This document shows positions 16,697-23,442 of a stretch of DNA of 64,000 nt, in pieces. The stretch's first letter is position 1, and every line of letters starts with the position of its first letter. This DNA is from Pseudomonas sp. BGI-2 (GTDB lineage Bacteria; Pseudomonadota; Gammaproteobacteria; Pseudomonadales; Pseudomonadaceae). The DNA is taken from positions 26,274 through 90,273 of the forward strand of contig NZ_SISB01000028.1 in NCBI RefSeq assembly GCF_004310295.1, given 5' to 3'. The translations under genes and the position numbers were made by a program. The notes under the pieces were generated by a model. That model saw only the letters and a list, made by a program, of their open reading frames with translations. It searched no databases and was not told the DNA's origin.

Positions 16697-16897
16697 TCAG
16701 TGGCGCGGTTCGAAGTCTTCGCTGAACAGGTCGTCTTCGGCATCCGGGCTGACCGGGATCTTGTGTTCTTCCGACGCCCAGGCGCCCAGGTCAATGAGTT
16801 TGCAACGGTCCGAACAGAATGGCCGGAACGTGCTCTCGGCGCTCCATTCAACAGGGGCGCCGCAAGTTGGGCATTCGACGGTTGGGGTTTGGCTCAT
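16697..16897 (-). CDS. yacG: DNA gyrase inhibitor YacG (zinc protein)
   Basis: The 66-residue protein carries the YacG zinc site: CPTCGAP at residues 9-15 and CSDRCKLIDLGAW around residues 28-40, four cysteines in all. YacG binds GyrB and inhibits gyrase in E. coli. The ATG overlaps the coaE stop by four bases, giving a pilD-coaE-yacG arrangement. Confidence 0.94.
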   Translation of the reverse strand: MSQTPTVECPTCGAPVEWSAESTFRPFCSDRCKLIDLGAWASEEHKIPVSPDAEDDLFSEDFEPRH

Positions 16898-17517
16898 GAC
16901 TGGCCTCCACGCAAAGTAAGGTAAAAGTGATGCAGGCGTTCGACCTCGCTGTGCAGCCAGGCGAGGTCGCGGTCGTTGACCACCACATCGTCGGCGTGGC
17001 TCACACGGTCCTGGCGGCTGGATTGCGCCTTGAGGATCGCCTGGACCTGTTGCTCGCTGGTTTGGTCACGCTGCAAGGTGCGTTCGATCTGTAGCTGTTC
17101 CGGGGCATCGATCACCAGGACCCGTTGGGTCATGGCGTACTGCCCGGACTCGATCAACAGCGGCGAAACCAGAATCGCGTAAGGCGATTGTGCCTTGGCC
17201 AGATGATCGGTGATTTCCTTGGCGATCAGCGGATGCAGCAACGCTTCGAGCCAGCGGCGCTCCTCCGGCACTTCGAAGATCAGCTTGCGTAGCGCTGCGC
17301 GATCCAGTTGCCCGTCGGCTTGCAGCACGCCGGGGCCGAAATGTTCGGCGATCGTTGCCAGTGCCGGGCGACCCGGTTCCACCACCCAGCGCGCCGCATG
17401 ATCGGCGTCCACTGCGTGCACACCCAGGTCGATGAAGTGCTGGGCCGCCGCGCTTTTGCCGCTGCCGATGCCGCCGGTCAGGCCGAGAATCCAGGGTTTT
17501 TCCACAGGGGTATTCAT
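16894..17517 (-). CDS. coaE: Dephospho-CoA kinase
   Basis: CoaE phosphorylates dephospho-CoA, the last step of coenzyme A synthesis. The 207-residue P-loop kinase has Walker A GLTGGIGSGKS near residue 13, DADHAAR near residue 39 and a lid region with QRDQTSEQQV near residue 150. The start at MNTPVEKPW follows from the kinase fold; a much longer upstream reading overlaps pilD and is rejected. Its ATG overlaps the pilD stop by four bases. Confidence 0.95.
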   Translation of the reverse strand: MNTPVEKPWILGLTGGIGSGKSAAAQHFIDLGVHAVDADHAARWVVEPGRPALATIAEHFGPGVLQADGQLDRAALRKLIFEVPEERRWLEALLHPLIAKEITDHLAKAQSPYAILVSPLLIESGQYAMTQRVLVIDAPEQLQIERTLQRDQTSEQQVQAILKAQSSRQDRVSHADDVVVNDRDLAWLHSEVERLHHFYLTLRGGQS

Positions 17518-18386
17518 TTCAAACCGACAAACTGCCAATAGAAGCCGGTTATTTGACCACCCCAGAGCAAGGCAATCCAGCCGGCAATCGCCAGAAAGGG
17601 TCCAAAGGGGATCGGTGTCGAGGTTTTTGCGTTGCGCAGGCGCAGCAAAATCACCCCGATGATGGCCCCCACGAGCGATGACAAGAGGAGGGTCAGCGGC
17701 AACATCTGCCAGCCGCCCCAGGCCCCGAGCATGGCCAGCAGCTTGAAATCGCCGTGGCCGATGCCGTCCTTGCCGGTGAGCAGCTTGAACAGCCAGAACA
17801 CTGACCACAACGTCATGTAACCGGCCACCGCGCCCCACAGTGCGTCATGCAATGACACGAACAGCCCGAAACTGTTGACGATCAACCCCAGCCACAGCAG
17901 CGGCAGCACCAGCACATCCGGCAGCAGCTGGTGCTCGGCGTCGATCAGACTCATCGCCAGCAAACCCCAGGTCAGCACCAGCACCATGCAGGCTTGCCAG
18001 CCGAAACCGAAATGCCAGGCGATAAACGCCGAGAGCAGACCACAGGCCAGTTCGGTCAGCGGATAGCGCTTGCTGATCGGCACGGCGCAGTTCGAGCACC
18101 GACCGCGTAAAAACAGATAGCTGAGCAGCGGAATGTTTTCCCAGGCGCGGATTCGATGGTCGCAATGCGGGCACTGGGAATGAGGCAGCATCAGGTTGTA
18201 GGCCGGGCCCGGCGCTTCGGGCGGTACGCCCAATACGTCATGGGCTTGCAGCCGCCATTCGCGGTGGAGCATTTTCGGCAGGCGCCAGACCACCACGTTG
18301 AGAAAACTGCCCATCAGCAGGCCGAGCGCGAATGCGATGACCACGAAGACCAGCGGATAGAGGGTCAGGATGTCGTTCAAGGGCAT
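17514..18386 (-). CDS. pilD: Type IV prepilin peptidase / N-methyltransferase PilD
   Basis: PilD cleaves and methylates type IV prepilins and type II secretion pseudopilins in the inner membrane. The 290-residue protein has the cytoplasmic zinc site CPHCDHR...CSNCAVP (about residues 73-100) and about eight membrane helices. The two catalytic aspartates lie in LIDAEHQLLPD and GHGDFKLLAMLGAW. The start MPLNDILTLYPL follows pilC by one base. Confidence 0.96.
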   Translation of the reverse strand: MPLNDILTLYPLVFVVIAFALGLLMGSFLNVVVWRLPKMLHREWRLQAHDVLGVPPEAPGPAYNLMLPHSQCPHCDHRIRAWENIPLLSYLFLRGRCSNCAVPISKRYPLTELACGLLSAFIAWHFGFGWQACMVLVLTWGLLAMSLIDAEHQLLPDVLVLPLLWLGLIVNSFGLFVSLHDALWGAVAGYMTLWSVFWLFKLLTGKDGIGHGDFKLLAMLGAWGGWQMLPLTLLLSSLVGAIIGVILLRLRNAKTSTPIPFGPFLAIAGWIALLWGGQITGFYWQFVGLK

Positions 18387-18387
18387 G

Positions 18388-19605
18388 TCAGATCGCTGCG
18401 CCGAGTTGGAAGATGGGCAGGTACATCGCAACAACGAGGCCACCGACAATAACACCCAGCACCACCATGATGAACGGCTCCATCAGGCTGGTGAGGTTGT
18501 CGACCATATTGTCCACTTCATCCTCGTAGAAGCTCGCGACCTTATCGAGCATGTCGTCCAGTGCACCGGATTCTTCGCCAATGGCCGTCAGCTGGATCGC
18601 CATGCTGGGAAAGATGCCGGAGGTGCGCATTGAGAAGTTCAGCTGCATACCGGTCGACACGTCCTGCTTGATGCGCAGCACCGCACGCTTGAACACGATG
18701 TTGCCGGTTGCGCCAGCCACCGATTCCAGGGCCTCGACCAGTGGCACGCCGGCGGCGAACGTGGTCGACAGGGTACGGGCGTAACGGGCCACGGCAGACT
18801 TGTACATCAACGTGCCGATCAGCGGCAGCTTCAGCAGCCAGGTGTCCATCCGGTCCCGAAAGGCCTGGGATGTTTTGATGGCGTGGCGCATGCCGAAGAT
18901 GGCGGCGATCAACACGCCAAGCATCATCCACCACCATGCCTGCATGAACTCCGACAAGCCGATGACCATCACGGTGAAGGCCGGCAATTCGGCGCCAAAG
19001 CCCTTGAACACCGACTCGAACTGCGGCACCACCTTGACCAGCAGAATCCCGGTCACAATGATCGCCACGAAGACCACTGCCAACGGGTAAGTCATGGCTT
19101 TCTTGATCTTGGCCTTGAGGCTTTCGCTCTTTTCCTTATAGGTCGCCACCCGTTCGAGCAGGGTGTCCAGAGCGCCGGCCTGCTCACCCGCGTCCACCAG
19201 GTTGCAGTACAACTCATCGAAATACTGCGGCTTTTTGCGCAAGGACGCGGCGAAGCTGTTGCCCGCCGCGACTTCCTGTTTCACCTCGTCCACCAGCTTG
19301 CGCATGGCCGGGTTATCGAAGCCTTCGCCGATGATGTCGAACGACTGTAGCAGTGGCACACCGGCTTTCATCATGGTCGCCATCTGCCGGGTAAACAGGG
19401 CAATTTCCTGAGTTTTGATGCGTTTGCCGAAGCTGAAAATCGACACGGACTTCTTGCGCACCTTGCCTGGGTTGATCCCCTGCTTGCGCAATTGAGCCTT
19501 GATCAGCGCCGGGTTGAGTCCGCTCAACTCGCCGGCCATTGCAGAGCCTTTCCTGTCCGTGCCTTCCCAGGTGTAGACGCTGATTTTTGCTGCTTTGACC
19601 GCCAT
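18388..19605 (-). CDS. pilC: Type IV pilus inner-membrane platform protein PilC
   Basis: PilC is the inner-membrane platform that couples the PilB and PilT motors to pilus growth. The 405-residue protein has the two tandem GspF/PilC cytoplasmic domains (about residues 70-195 and 275-395) and three to four membrane helices (for example MTYPLAVVFVAIIVTGILLV). The family signature LLERVATYKEKSESLKAKIKKAMTYP falls in the first domain. It lies between pilB and pilD in one operon, two bases after pilB. Confidence 0.96.
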   Translation of the reverse strand: MAVKAAKISVYTWEGTDRKGSAMAGELSGLNPALIKAQLRKQGINPGKVRKKSVSIFSFGKRIKTQEIALFTRQMATMMKAGVPLLQSFDIIGEGFDNPAMRKLVDEVKQEVAAGNSFAASLRKKPQYFDELYCNLVDAGEQAGALDTLLERVATYKEKSESLKAKIKKAMTYPLAVVFVAIIVTGILLVKVVPQFESVFKGFGAELPAFTVMVIGLSEFMQAWWWMMLGVLIAAIFGMRHAIKTSQAFRDRMDTWLLKLPLIGTLMYKSAVARYARTLSTTFAAGVPLVEALESVAGATGNIVFKRAVLRIKQDVSTGMQLNFSMRTSGIFPSMAIQLTAIGEESGALDDMLDKVASFYEDEVDNMVDNLTSLMEPFIMVVLGVIVGGLVVAMYLPIFQLGAAI

Positions 19606-19607
19606 GT

Positions 19608-21308
19608 TCAGTCCTTGGTAACCCGGTTGATTTCTTCAAGGCTGGTGACGCCTTGCATGGCCTTGATCAAGCCCGAGGTGCGCAAGTCATTAAAATTGTC
19701 TTTGCGCATCTGGATGTCGATTTCCAGTGAGTTGCCTTCGGCCATGATCAGCCGCTGCAGGTCCGGCGTGTTCTTCACCACTTCATAAATCCCCAGTCGC
19801 CCTTTGTAACCGCCGTTGCACTGATCGCAACCGACCGGCTCATAGATTGTGAAAGAACCGATGCGTTCCTCGGGGAAGCCTTCCTTGATCAGCGCTTCGC
19901 GGGGAATATCGATGGGTGTCTTGCAGTGGTTGCACAGTTTGCGCGCCAGGCGCTGGGCAATGATCAAGGTGACCGACGTCGCAATGTTGAAGCCCTGAAT
20001 GCCCATGTTGTGCAAGCGGGTCAGGGTTTGCGCGGCGCTGTTGGTGTGCAGGGTGGAAAGCACCATGTGCCCGGTCTGGGCAGCCTTGATGGCGATCTCG
20101 GCGGTTTCGAGGTCGCGGATTTCACCGACCATGATCACGTCCGGGTCCTGACGCAAAAACGAGCGCAACGCCTGGGCGAAATCCAGCCCTTGCTTGGGAT
20201 TGACGTTAACCTGGTTGATGCCTTCCATGTTGATTTCCACCGGGTCTTCGGCGGTGGAGATGTTGATGTCCACGGTGTTGAGGATATTCAGCCCGGTGTA
20301 GAGCGACACGGTCTTGCCCGAACCGGTCGGCCCGGTGACCAGGATCATGCCCTGTGGCTGCTTCAGTGCGGCCATGTACAAGGCTTTCTGTTCAGGCTCG
20401 TAGCCGAGGGCGTCGATGCCCATTTGCGCGCTGGACGGGTCGAGGATCCGGATCACCACTTTCTCGCCCCACAGGGTCGGCAGGGTGTTGACCCGGAAGT
20501 CGATGGACTTGGTCTTGGACAAGCGCATCTTGATCCGCCCGTCCTGGGGTTTGCGCCGCTCGGAGATGTCGAGGCTGGCCATGACTTTCAGTCGCGCCGC
20601 AATGCGGTTGGCCAGTTGGCTCGGCGGCTTGGCGACTTCGCGCAGCATGCCGTCGGTGCGCATCCGCACCCGGTAGGTTTTTTCGTAAGGCTCGAAATGC
20701 AGGTCGGAGGAACCGCTCTTGATCGCATCGAGCAACATCTTGTGGACGAAGCGCACCACCGGCGCGTCATCGGCATCCTGGCCGGCAATGGCGTCCTTTT
20801 TGTTGTCATCGACCGACTCGATGTCCAGCCCATCAAGGTCAACATCAGCCATGTCTTCCAGGCCGGTGGATTGGCTGTCGAAGAATTTATCGATGGCATC
20901 GCTGAGTTTATCGTCCTCCACCAGAATGGCTTCGGTGCTCAGCCCGGTGCTGAACTGGATGTCGTTGATGGCTTGATGATTGGTCGGGTCGGAAACGCCC
21001 ACGAACAGCTTGTTTCCGCGTCGCCAGAGGGGCAGGGCGTAGTGCTGACGAATCAGTTTCTCGCTGACCAGCCCTCGGGGTTGGGTTTCCTTGTCCAGGC
21101 AATTGAGGTCAAGCAGCGCCATGCCGAAATGCTCCGAGGCAATCTCGGCAACCTGTCGGCTCTTTACCAGTTTGTTCTGCACCAGGTAACTGACCAGGGA
21201 GATTTTGCTGCGTTGGGCTTGCTGATACGCCTGTAGCGCGCTTTGTTCAGTGAGCAGTTCGGCCAGGACCAATTGCTTGGCCAGACCGCTAAGGGCGATG
21301 TCATTCAT
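19608..21308 (-). CDS. pilB: Type IV pilus assembly ATPase PilB
   Basis: PilB is the hexameric cytoplasmic motor that extends type IV pili. The 566-residue protein has N-terminal MshEN domains, Walker A GPTGSGKT near residue 330, the Asp box and Walker B DPDVIMVGEIRD near residue 393, and the zinc tetracysteine motif CNHC...CDQC near residues 460-500. It is the first gene of pilB-pilC-pilD and is divergent from pilA. Confidence 0.97.
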   Translation of the reverse strand: MNDIALSGLAKQLVLAELLTEQSALQAYQQAQRSKISLVSYLVQNKLVKSRQVAEIASEHFGMALLDLNCLDKETQPRGLVSEKLIRQHYALPLWRRGNKLFVGVSDPTNHQAINDIQFSTGLSTEAILVEDDKLSDAIDKFFDSQSTGLEDMADVDLDGLDIESVDDNKKDAIAGQDADDAPVVRFVHKMLLDAIKSGSSDLHFEPYEKTYRVRMRTDGMLREVAKPPSQLANRIAARLKVMASLDISERRKPQDGRIKMRLSKTKSIDFRVNTLPTLWGEKVVIRILDPSSAQMGIDALGYEPEQKALYMAALKQPQGMILVTGPTGSGKTVSLYTGLNILNTVDINISTAEDPVEINMEGINQVNVNPKQGLDFAQALRSFLRQDPDVIMVGEIRDLETAEIAIKAAQTGHMVLSTLHTNSAAQTLTRLHNMGIQGFNIATSVTLIIAQRLARKLCNHCKTPIDIPREALIKEGFPEERIGSFTIYEPVGCDQCNGGYKGRLGIYEVVKNTPDLQRLIMAEGNSLEIDIQMRKDNFNDLRTSGLIKAMQGVTSLEEINRVTKD

Positions 21309-21468
21309 TGGGATACCGGACGCAGACAGTTCATGACTTATAGCCTAGTCAAGGAGCTGAGCCAAACCAGCGGCCGCCAGGTGACAAATAGTGTCAGATA
21401 GTGCGGATCCGGGGGGTAGGAAAGGTCTGTGCCTTGGCTTCGCGCCCGGCCAACAGGGGGTGGGGCGC

Positions 21469-21485
21469 TTGGCACGGGCTGTGCT
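21469..21485 (+). promoter_or_regulatory. Sigma-54 promoter of pilA
   Basis: TTGGCACGGGCTGTGCT matches the -24/-12 consensus YTGGCACGRNNNTTGCW with one difference in the -12 part. It lies 49 bases before the pilA start, as in P. aeruginosa where PilR activates pilA. Confidence 0.88.
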
Positions 21486-21533
21486 GAAGCTCATTCAGAT
21501 CATGAGATTTCGACTCATGCATGGAGCCTGTCT

Positions 21534-21947
21534 ATGAATACTCAAAAAGGTTTTACCCTGATCGAACTGCTGATCGTCGTGGCGATCATCGGGATCCTGG
21601 CGACGTTTGCGTTGCCGATGTACTCCAAATATCAAGCGAAGGCCAAAGTCACGGCGGGACTGGCCGAGATTTCTGCGTTGAAAGTGCCATTTGAAGAACT
21701 CATGAATAACGGGACAAGCCCGGCGAATGTGGCGGCAATTGGTGGGGTTAGCCCAACGTCAAACTGCACGCTGACAGCGTCCGGTACAGCCGCTGATGGC
21801 GCAGGGACCATTGTTTGTACGATCGTTAACGCGCCTGCACCGGTTTTAGGCAAGACGATCACGCTGACACGCTCGACGACGGGCTGGGCTTGCACCAGCA
21901 CTGCTCAGCAAGACTTCTTGCCTAAAGGCTGCACTGGTGCGGCATAA
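21534..21947 (+). CDS. pilA: Type IV major pilin PilA
   Basis: The 137-residue prepilin has the short basic leader MNTQKG cut by PilD before FTLIELLIVVAIIGILATFALP, the type IVa N-terminal helix with Glu-5. The mature pilin has a cysteine pair near the C-terminus (GWACTST and PKGCTG), the usual disulfide loop; two more cysteines (SNCTL, IVCTI) lie in the middle. It is short for a Pseudomonas pilin (usually about 145-160 residues). The start at MNTQKG is fixed by the leader; an upstream ATG is inconsistent with PilD processing. Confidence 0.96.
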   Translation: MNTQKGFTLIELLIVVAIIGILATFALPMYSKYQAKAKVTAGLAEISALKVPFEELMNNGTSPANVAAIGGVSPTSNCTLTASGTAADGAGTIVCTIVNAPAPVLGKTITLTRSTTGWACTSTAQQDFLPKGCTGAA

Positions 21948-21979
21948 CGCTCAACAAATCTCTTGAAAGCCAAAGCCCT

Positions 21980-21992
21980 GCCCTAAAAAGCG
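21980..21992. repeat. Left target-site duplication of the IS4-type element
   Basis: GCCCTAAAAAGCG is repeated exactly at 22219-22231, on the other side of the element. The right-hand copy is part of the pilA terminator stem. Confidence 0.85.
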
Positions 21993-22218
21993 TAATGCTG
22001 TTCACTTAAGCGCGGGCACTCATTTGTGGCGAGGGGATTCAGCGAAACGTCGCACCGCCCCGTTCGGCTGCGAAGCAGTCGTAAATCCACACAACTCGGT
22101 CTGTCTGAACGGGCGCAGGGGGCCGCTTCGCAGCCGAACGGGGCGGTGCGACGTTTCGATGAATCCCCTCGCCACAGGTTCTCGCTCGACTGATGATTGT
22201 CTTAAGTGAACAGCATTA
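21993..22218. mobile_element. 226-bp MITE with IS4-family-like ends
   Basis: Perfect 18-base terminal inverted repeats TAATGCTGTTCACTTAAG bound the element. They differ at only three bases from the E. coli IS4 ends as I remember them. Exact 13-base direct repeats flank it, within the 11-13 base duplications typical of IS4. The interior holds no transposase but a second, nested palindrome (about 22021-22187, with GTGGCGAGGGGATT and GTTCGGCTGCGAAG arms) that looks like a REP doublet. Confidence 0.85.
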
Positions 22219-22223
22219 GCCCT

Positions 22224-22242
22224 AAAAAGCGGGGCTTTTTGT
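22224..22242 (+). terminator. Rho-independent terminator of pilA, displaced by the MITE
   Basis: AAAAAGC and GCTTTTT form a stem with a GGG loop and end in T residues. The hairpin is intact but now lies about 275 bases after the pilA stop, because the MITE inserted at its left edge. Confidence 0.75.
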
Positions 22243-22421
22243 TGGAATGACACCCTCAATTTCGAAAAGCAAAAAAACCCCGACAATTCATGGCCTTAGG
22301 CCTGCGACAAAACCTGCAAGTTGCATGTAGAGAAACTCGAAGTCTTGCATTTTGCATGATTCCGAAAATCGACATTTTTACTAAGATACTGATTTATAAC
22401 GATTTATTATCTGTCTCAAAG

Positions 22422-22438
22422 TTGGCACAGCGTTCGCA
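22422..22438 (+). promoter_or_regulatory. Sigma-54-type promoter of the BON-domain gene
   Basis: TTGGCACAGCGTTCGCA matches the -24/-12 consensus at the essential GG and GC positions with correct spacing and two lesser differences. It lies 66 bases before the start codon. Confidence 0.7.
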
Positions 22439-22503
22439 ATATCTCTGGTAACCCTGCTGACAAGACACGCAGCAGACTTTCTAGAAAAACAGGAGTTACT
22501 CGT

Positions 22504-22857
22504 ATGAAGAAGTTCGCTATCGCTGCCGCTACTGCTACCGCGCTGACCCTGACCATGGCCAACGCTGCATTTGCCCAGACCCAGGCGACCCAGGCTCCAA
22601 TGGTCCTGGCTGCCGGTGAAGTGACCCAAGCCAAAGAAGCTACCTCCGACACTTGGATCACCACCAAAGTCAAAGCAGACCTGGTCACTGAAAAAGGCAT
22701 TCCTGGTACCGACATCAAGGTTGAAACCAACAAAGGGGTTGTTTCCCTGTCGTCCACTACTGCCGTGACTGATTCCCAGAAAGACGTCGCAGTAGCGATC
22801 GCCAAGAAGATCAAAGGCGTCAAAGCGGTCTCCGCTGACGGCCTGAAAGCCGAGTAA
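22504..22857 (+). CDS. Periplasmic BON-domain protein (OsmY-like)
   Basis: The 117-residue product has a signal peptide (MKKFAIAAATATALTLTMANAAFA) and a single BON domain (about residues 45-115: DTWITTKVKADLVTEKGIPGTDIKVETNKGVVSLSS...). BON domains bind phospholipid; OsmY, with two, acts as a periplasmic chaperone under stress. A good AGGAG precedes the ATG. The gene stands alone behind a sigma-54-type promoter, which is unusual for an OsmY-like protein. Its exact role is not known. Confidence 0.9.
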   Translation: MKKFAIAAATATALTLTMANAAFAQTQATQAPMVLAAGEVTQAKEATSDTWITTKVKADLVTEKGIPGTDIKVETNKGVVSLSSTTAVTDSQKDVAVAIAKKIKGVKAVSADGLKAE

Positions 22858-23017
22858 GGCAAGACTTCTCGCCTGGACTGGGAGAAGGCGCGGCAGACGG
22901 GCTGAGCAATACGCCTGCCGTCTCTGGAGAGTTCATGCGAAAGGCCACAAGGATGTGGCCATTACAGGCCTCTGACATTCGTGTCGGGGGCCTGTTCTAT
23001 TGTGGGCGCCGCAAAAC

Positions 23018-23113
23018 CAATGTGGGAGTGAGCCTGCTCGCGATGAGGGCATAACATTCAACATCTTTGTTGACTGTTACACCGCTATCGCGAGCAGGCT
23101 CACTCCCACATTG
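23018..23113. repeat. REPIN, CAATGTGGGAGTGAGCC family
   Basis: CAATGTGGGAGTGAGCCTGC and its inverted copy enclose a spacer of about 45 bases. It belongs to a different REP family from the TGTAGGAGCG type elsewhere in the window. It lies between the BON gene and the DUF2845 gene. Confidence 0.85.
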
Positions 23114-23142
23114 AAATGTGCCCACATAAGATTTAAGTGGGT

Positions 23143-23442
23143 TCAGTTACCGCGTTTGCTGGTGATCTGTTTCAGCCGGTTACCTTCAAACCGCAGGTAT
23201 TGATACATCCCGCCATTGGGCCCGTAGGTCCATTCCTCGACCTGAAACTCTTCTCGCCGGTTGGCACTGCGCTTGTAGCCCAACAGATCGCGGCTGACCG
23301 GTTCACCGCATTTCTGCAGCACTTCGCTGGACCGGTCGCCAACGCTGACCAATTGACTGCCGCAGCGCAGGGTATCGGCCGCCGAGGCCTGACTGGCCGC
23401 GAGTGCCAGGGTCAGGCTTATCAGCAATCGTCTGATCATCAC
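23143..23442 (-). CDS. Secreted DUF2845 protein
   Basis: The 99-residue product has a signal peptide (LLISLTLALAASQASA) and a DUF2845 domain with two cysteines (LRCGSQ and QKCGEP) followed by EEWTYGPNGGMYQYLRFEGNRLKQI. This resembles the SmpA/OmlA-like beta fold. No function is established. The start codon overlaps the stop of the large DUF748 gene by four bases, so the two are coupled. Confidence 0.85.
   Translation of the reverse strand: MMIRRLLISLTLALAASQASAADTLRCGSQLVSVGDRSSEVLQKCGEPVSRDLLGYKRSANRREEFQVEEWTYGPNGGMYQYLRFEGNRLKQITSKRGN

Noticed and set aside
16894..17838. Longer coaE reading of 314 codons
   Set aside because: The extra 107 residues overlap pilD in another frame, and the P-loop begins at the expected place with the shorter start.
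19926..21236. Plus-strand frame of 436 codons opposite pilB
   Set aside because: It is antisense to pilB, rich in Gly/Val/Gln/His as shadow frames are here, and has no ribosome site or family signature.
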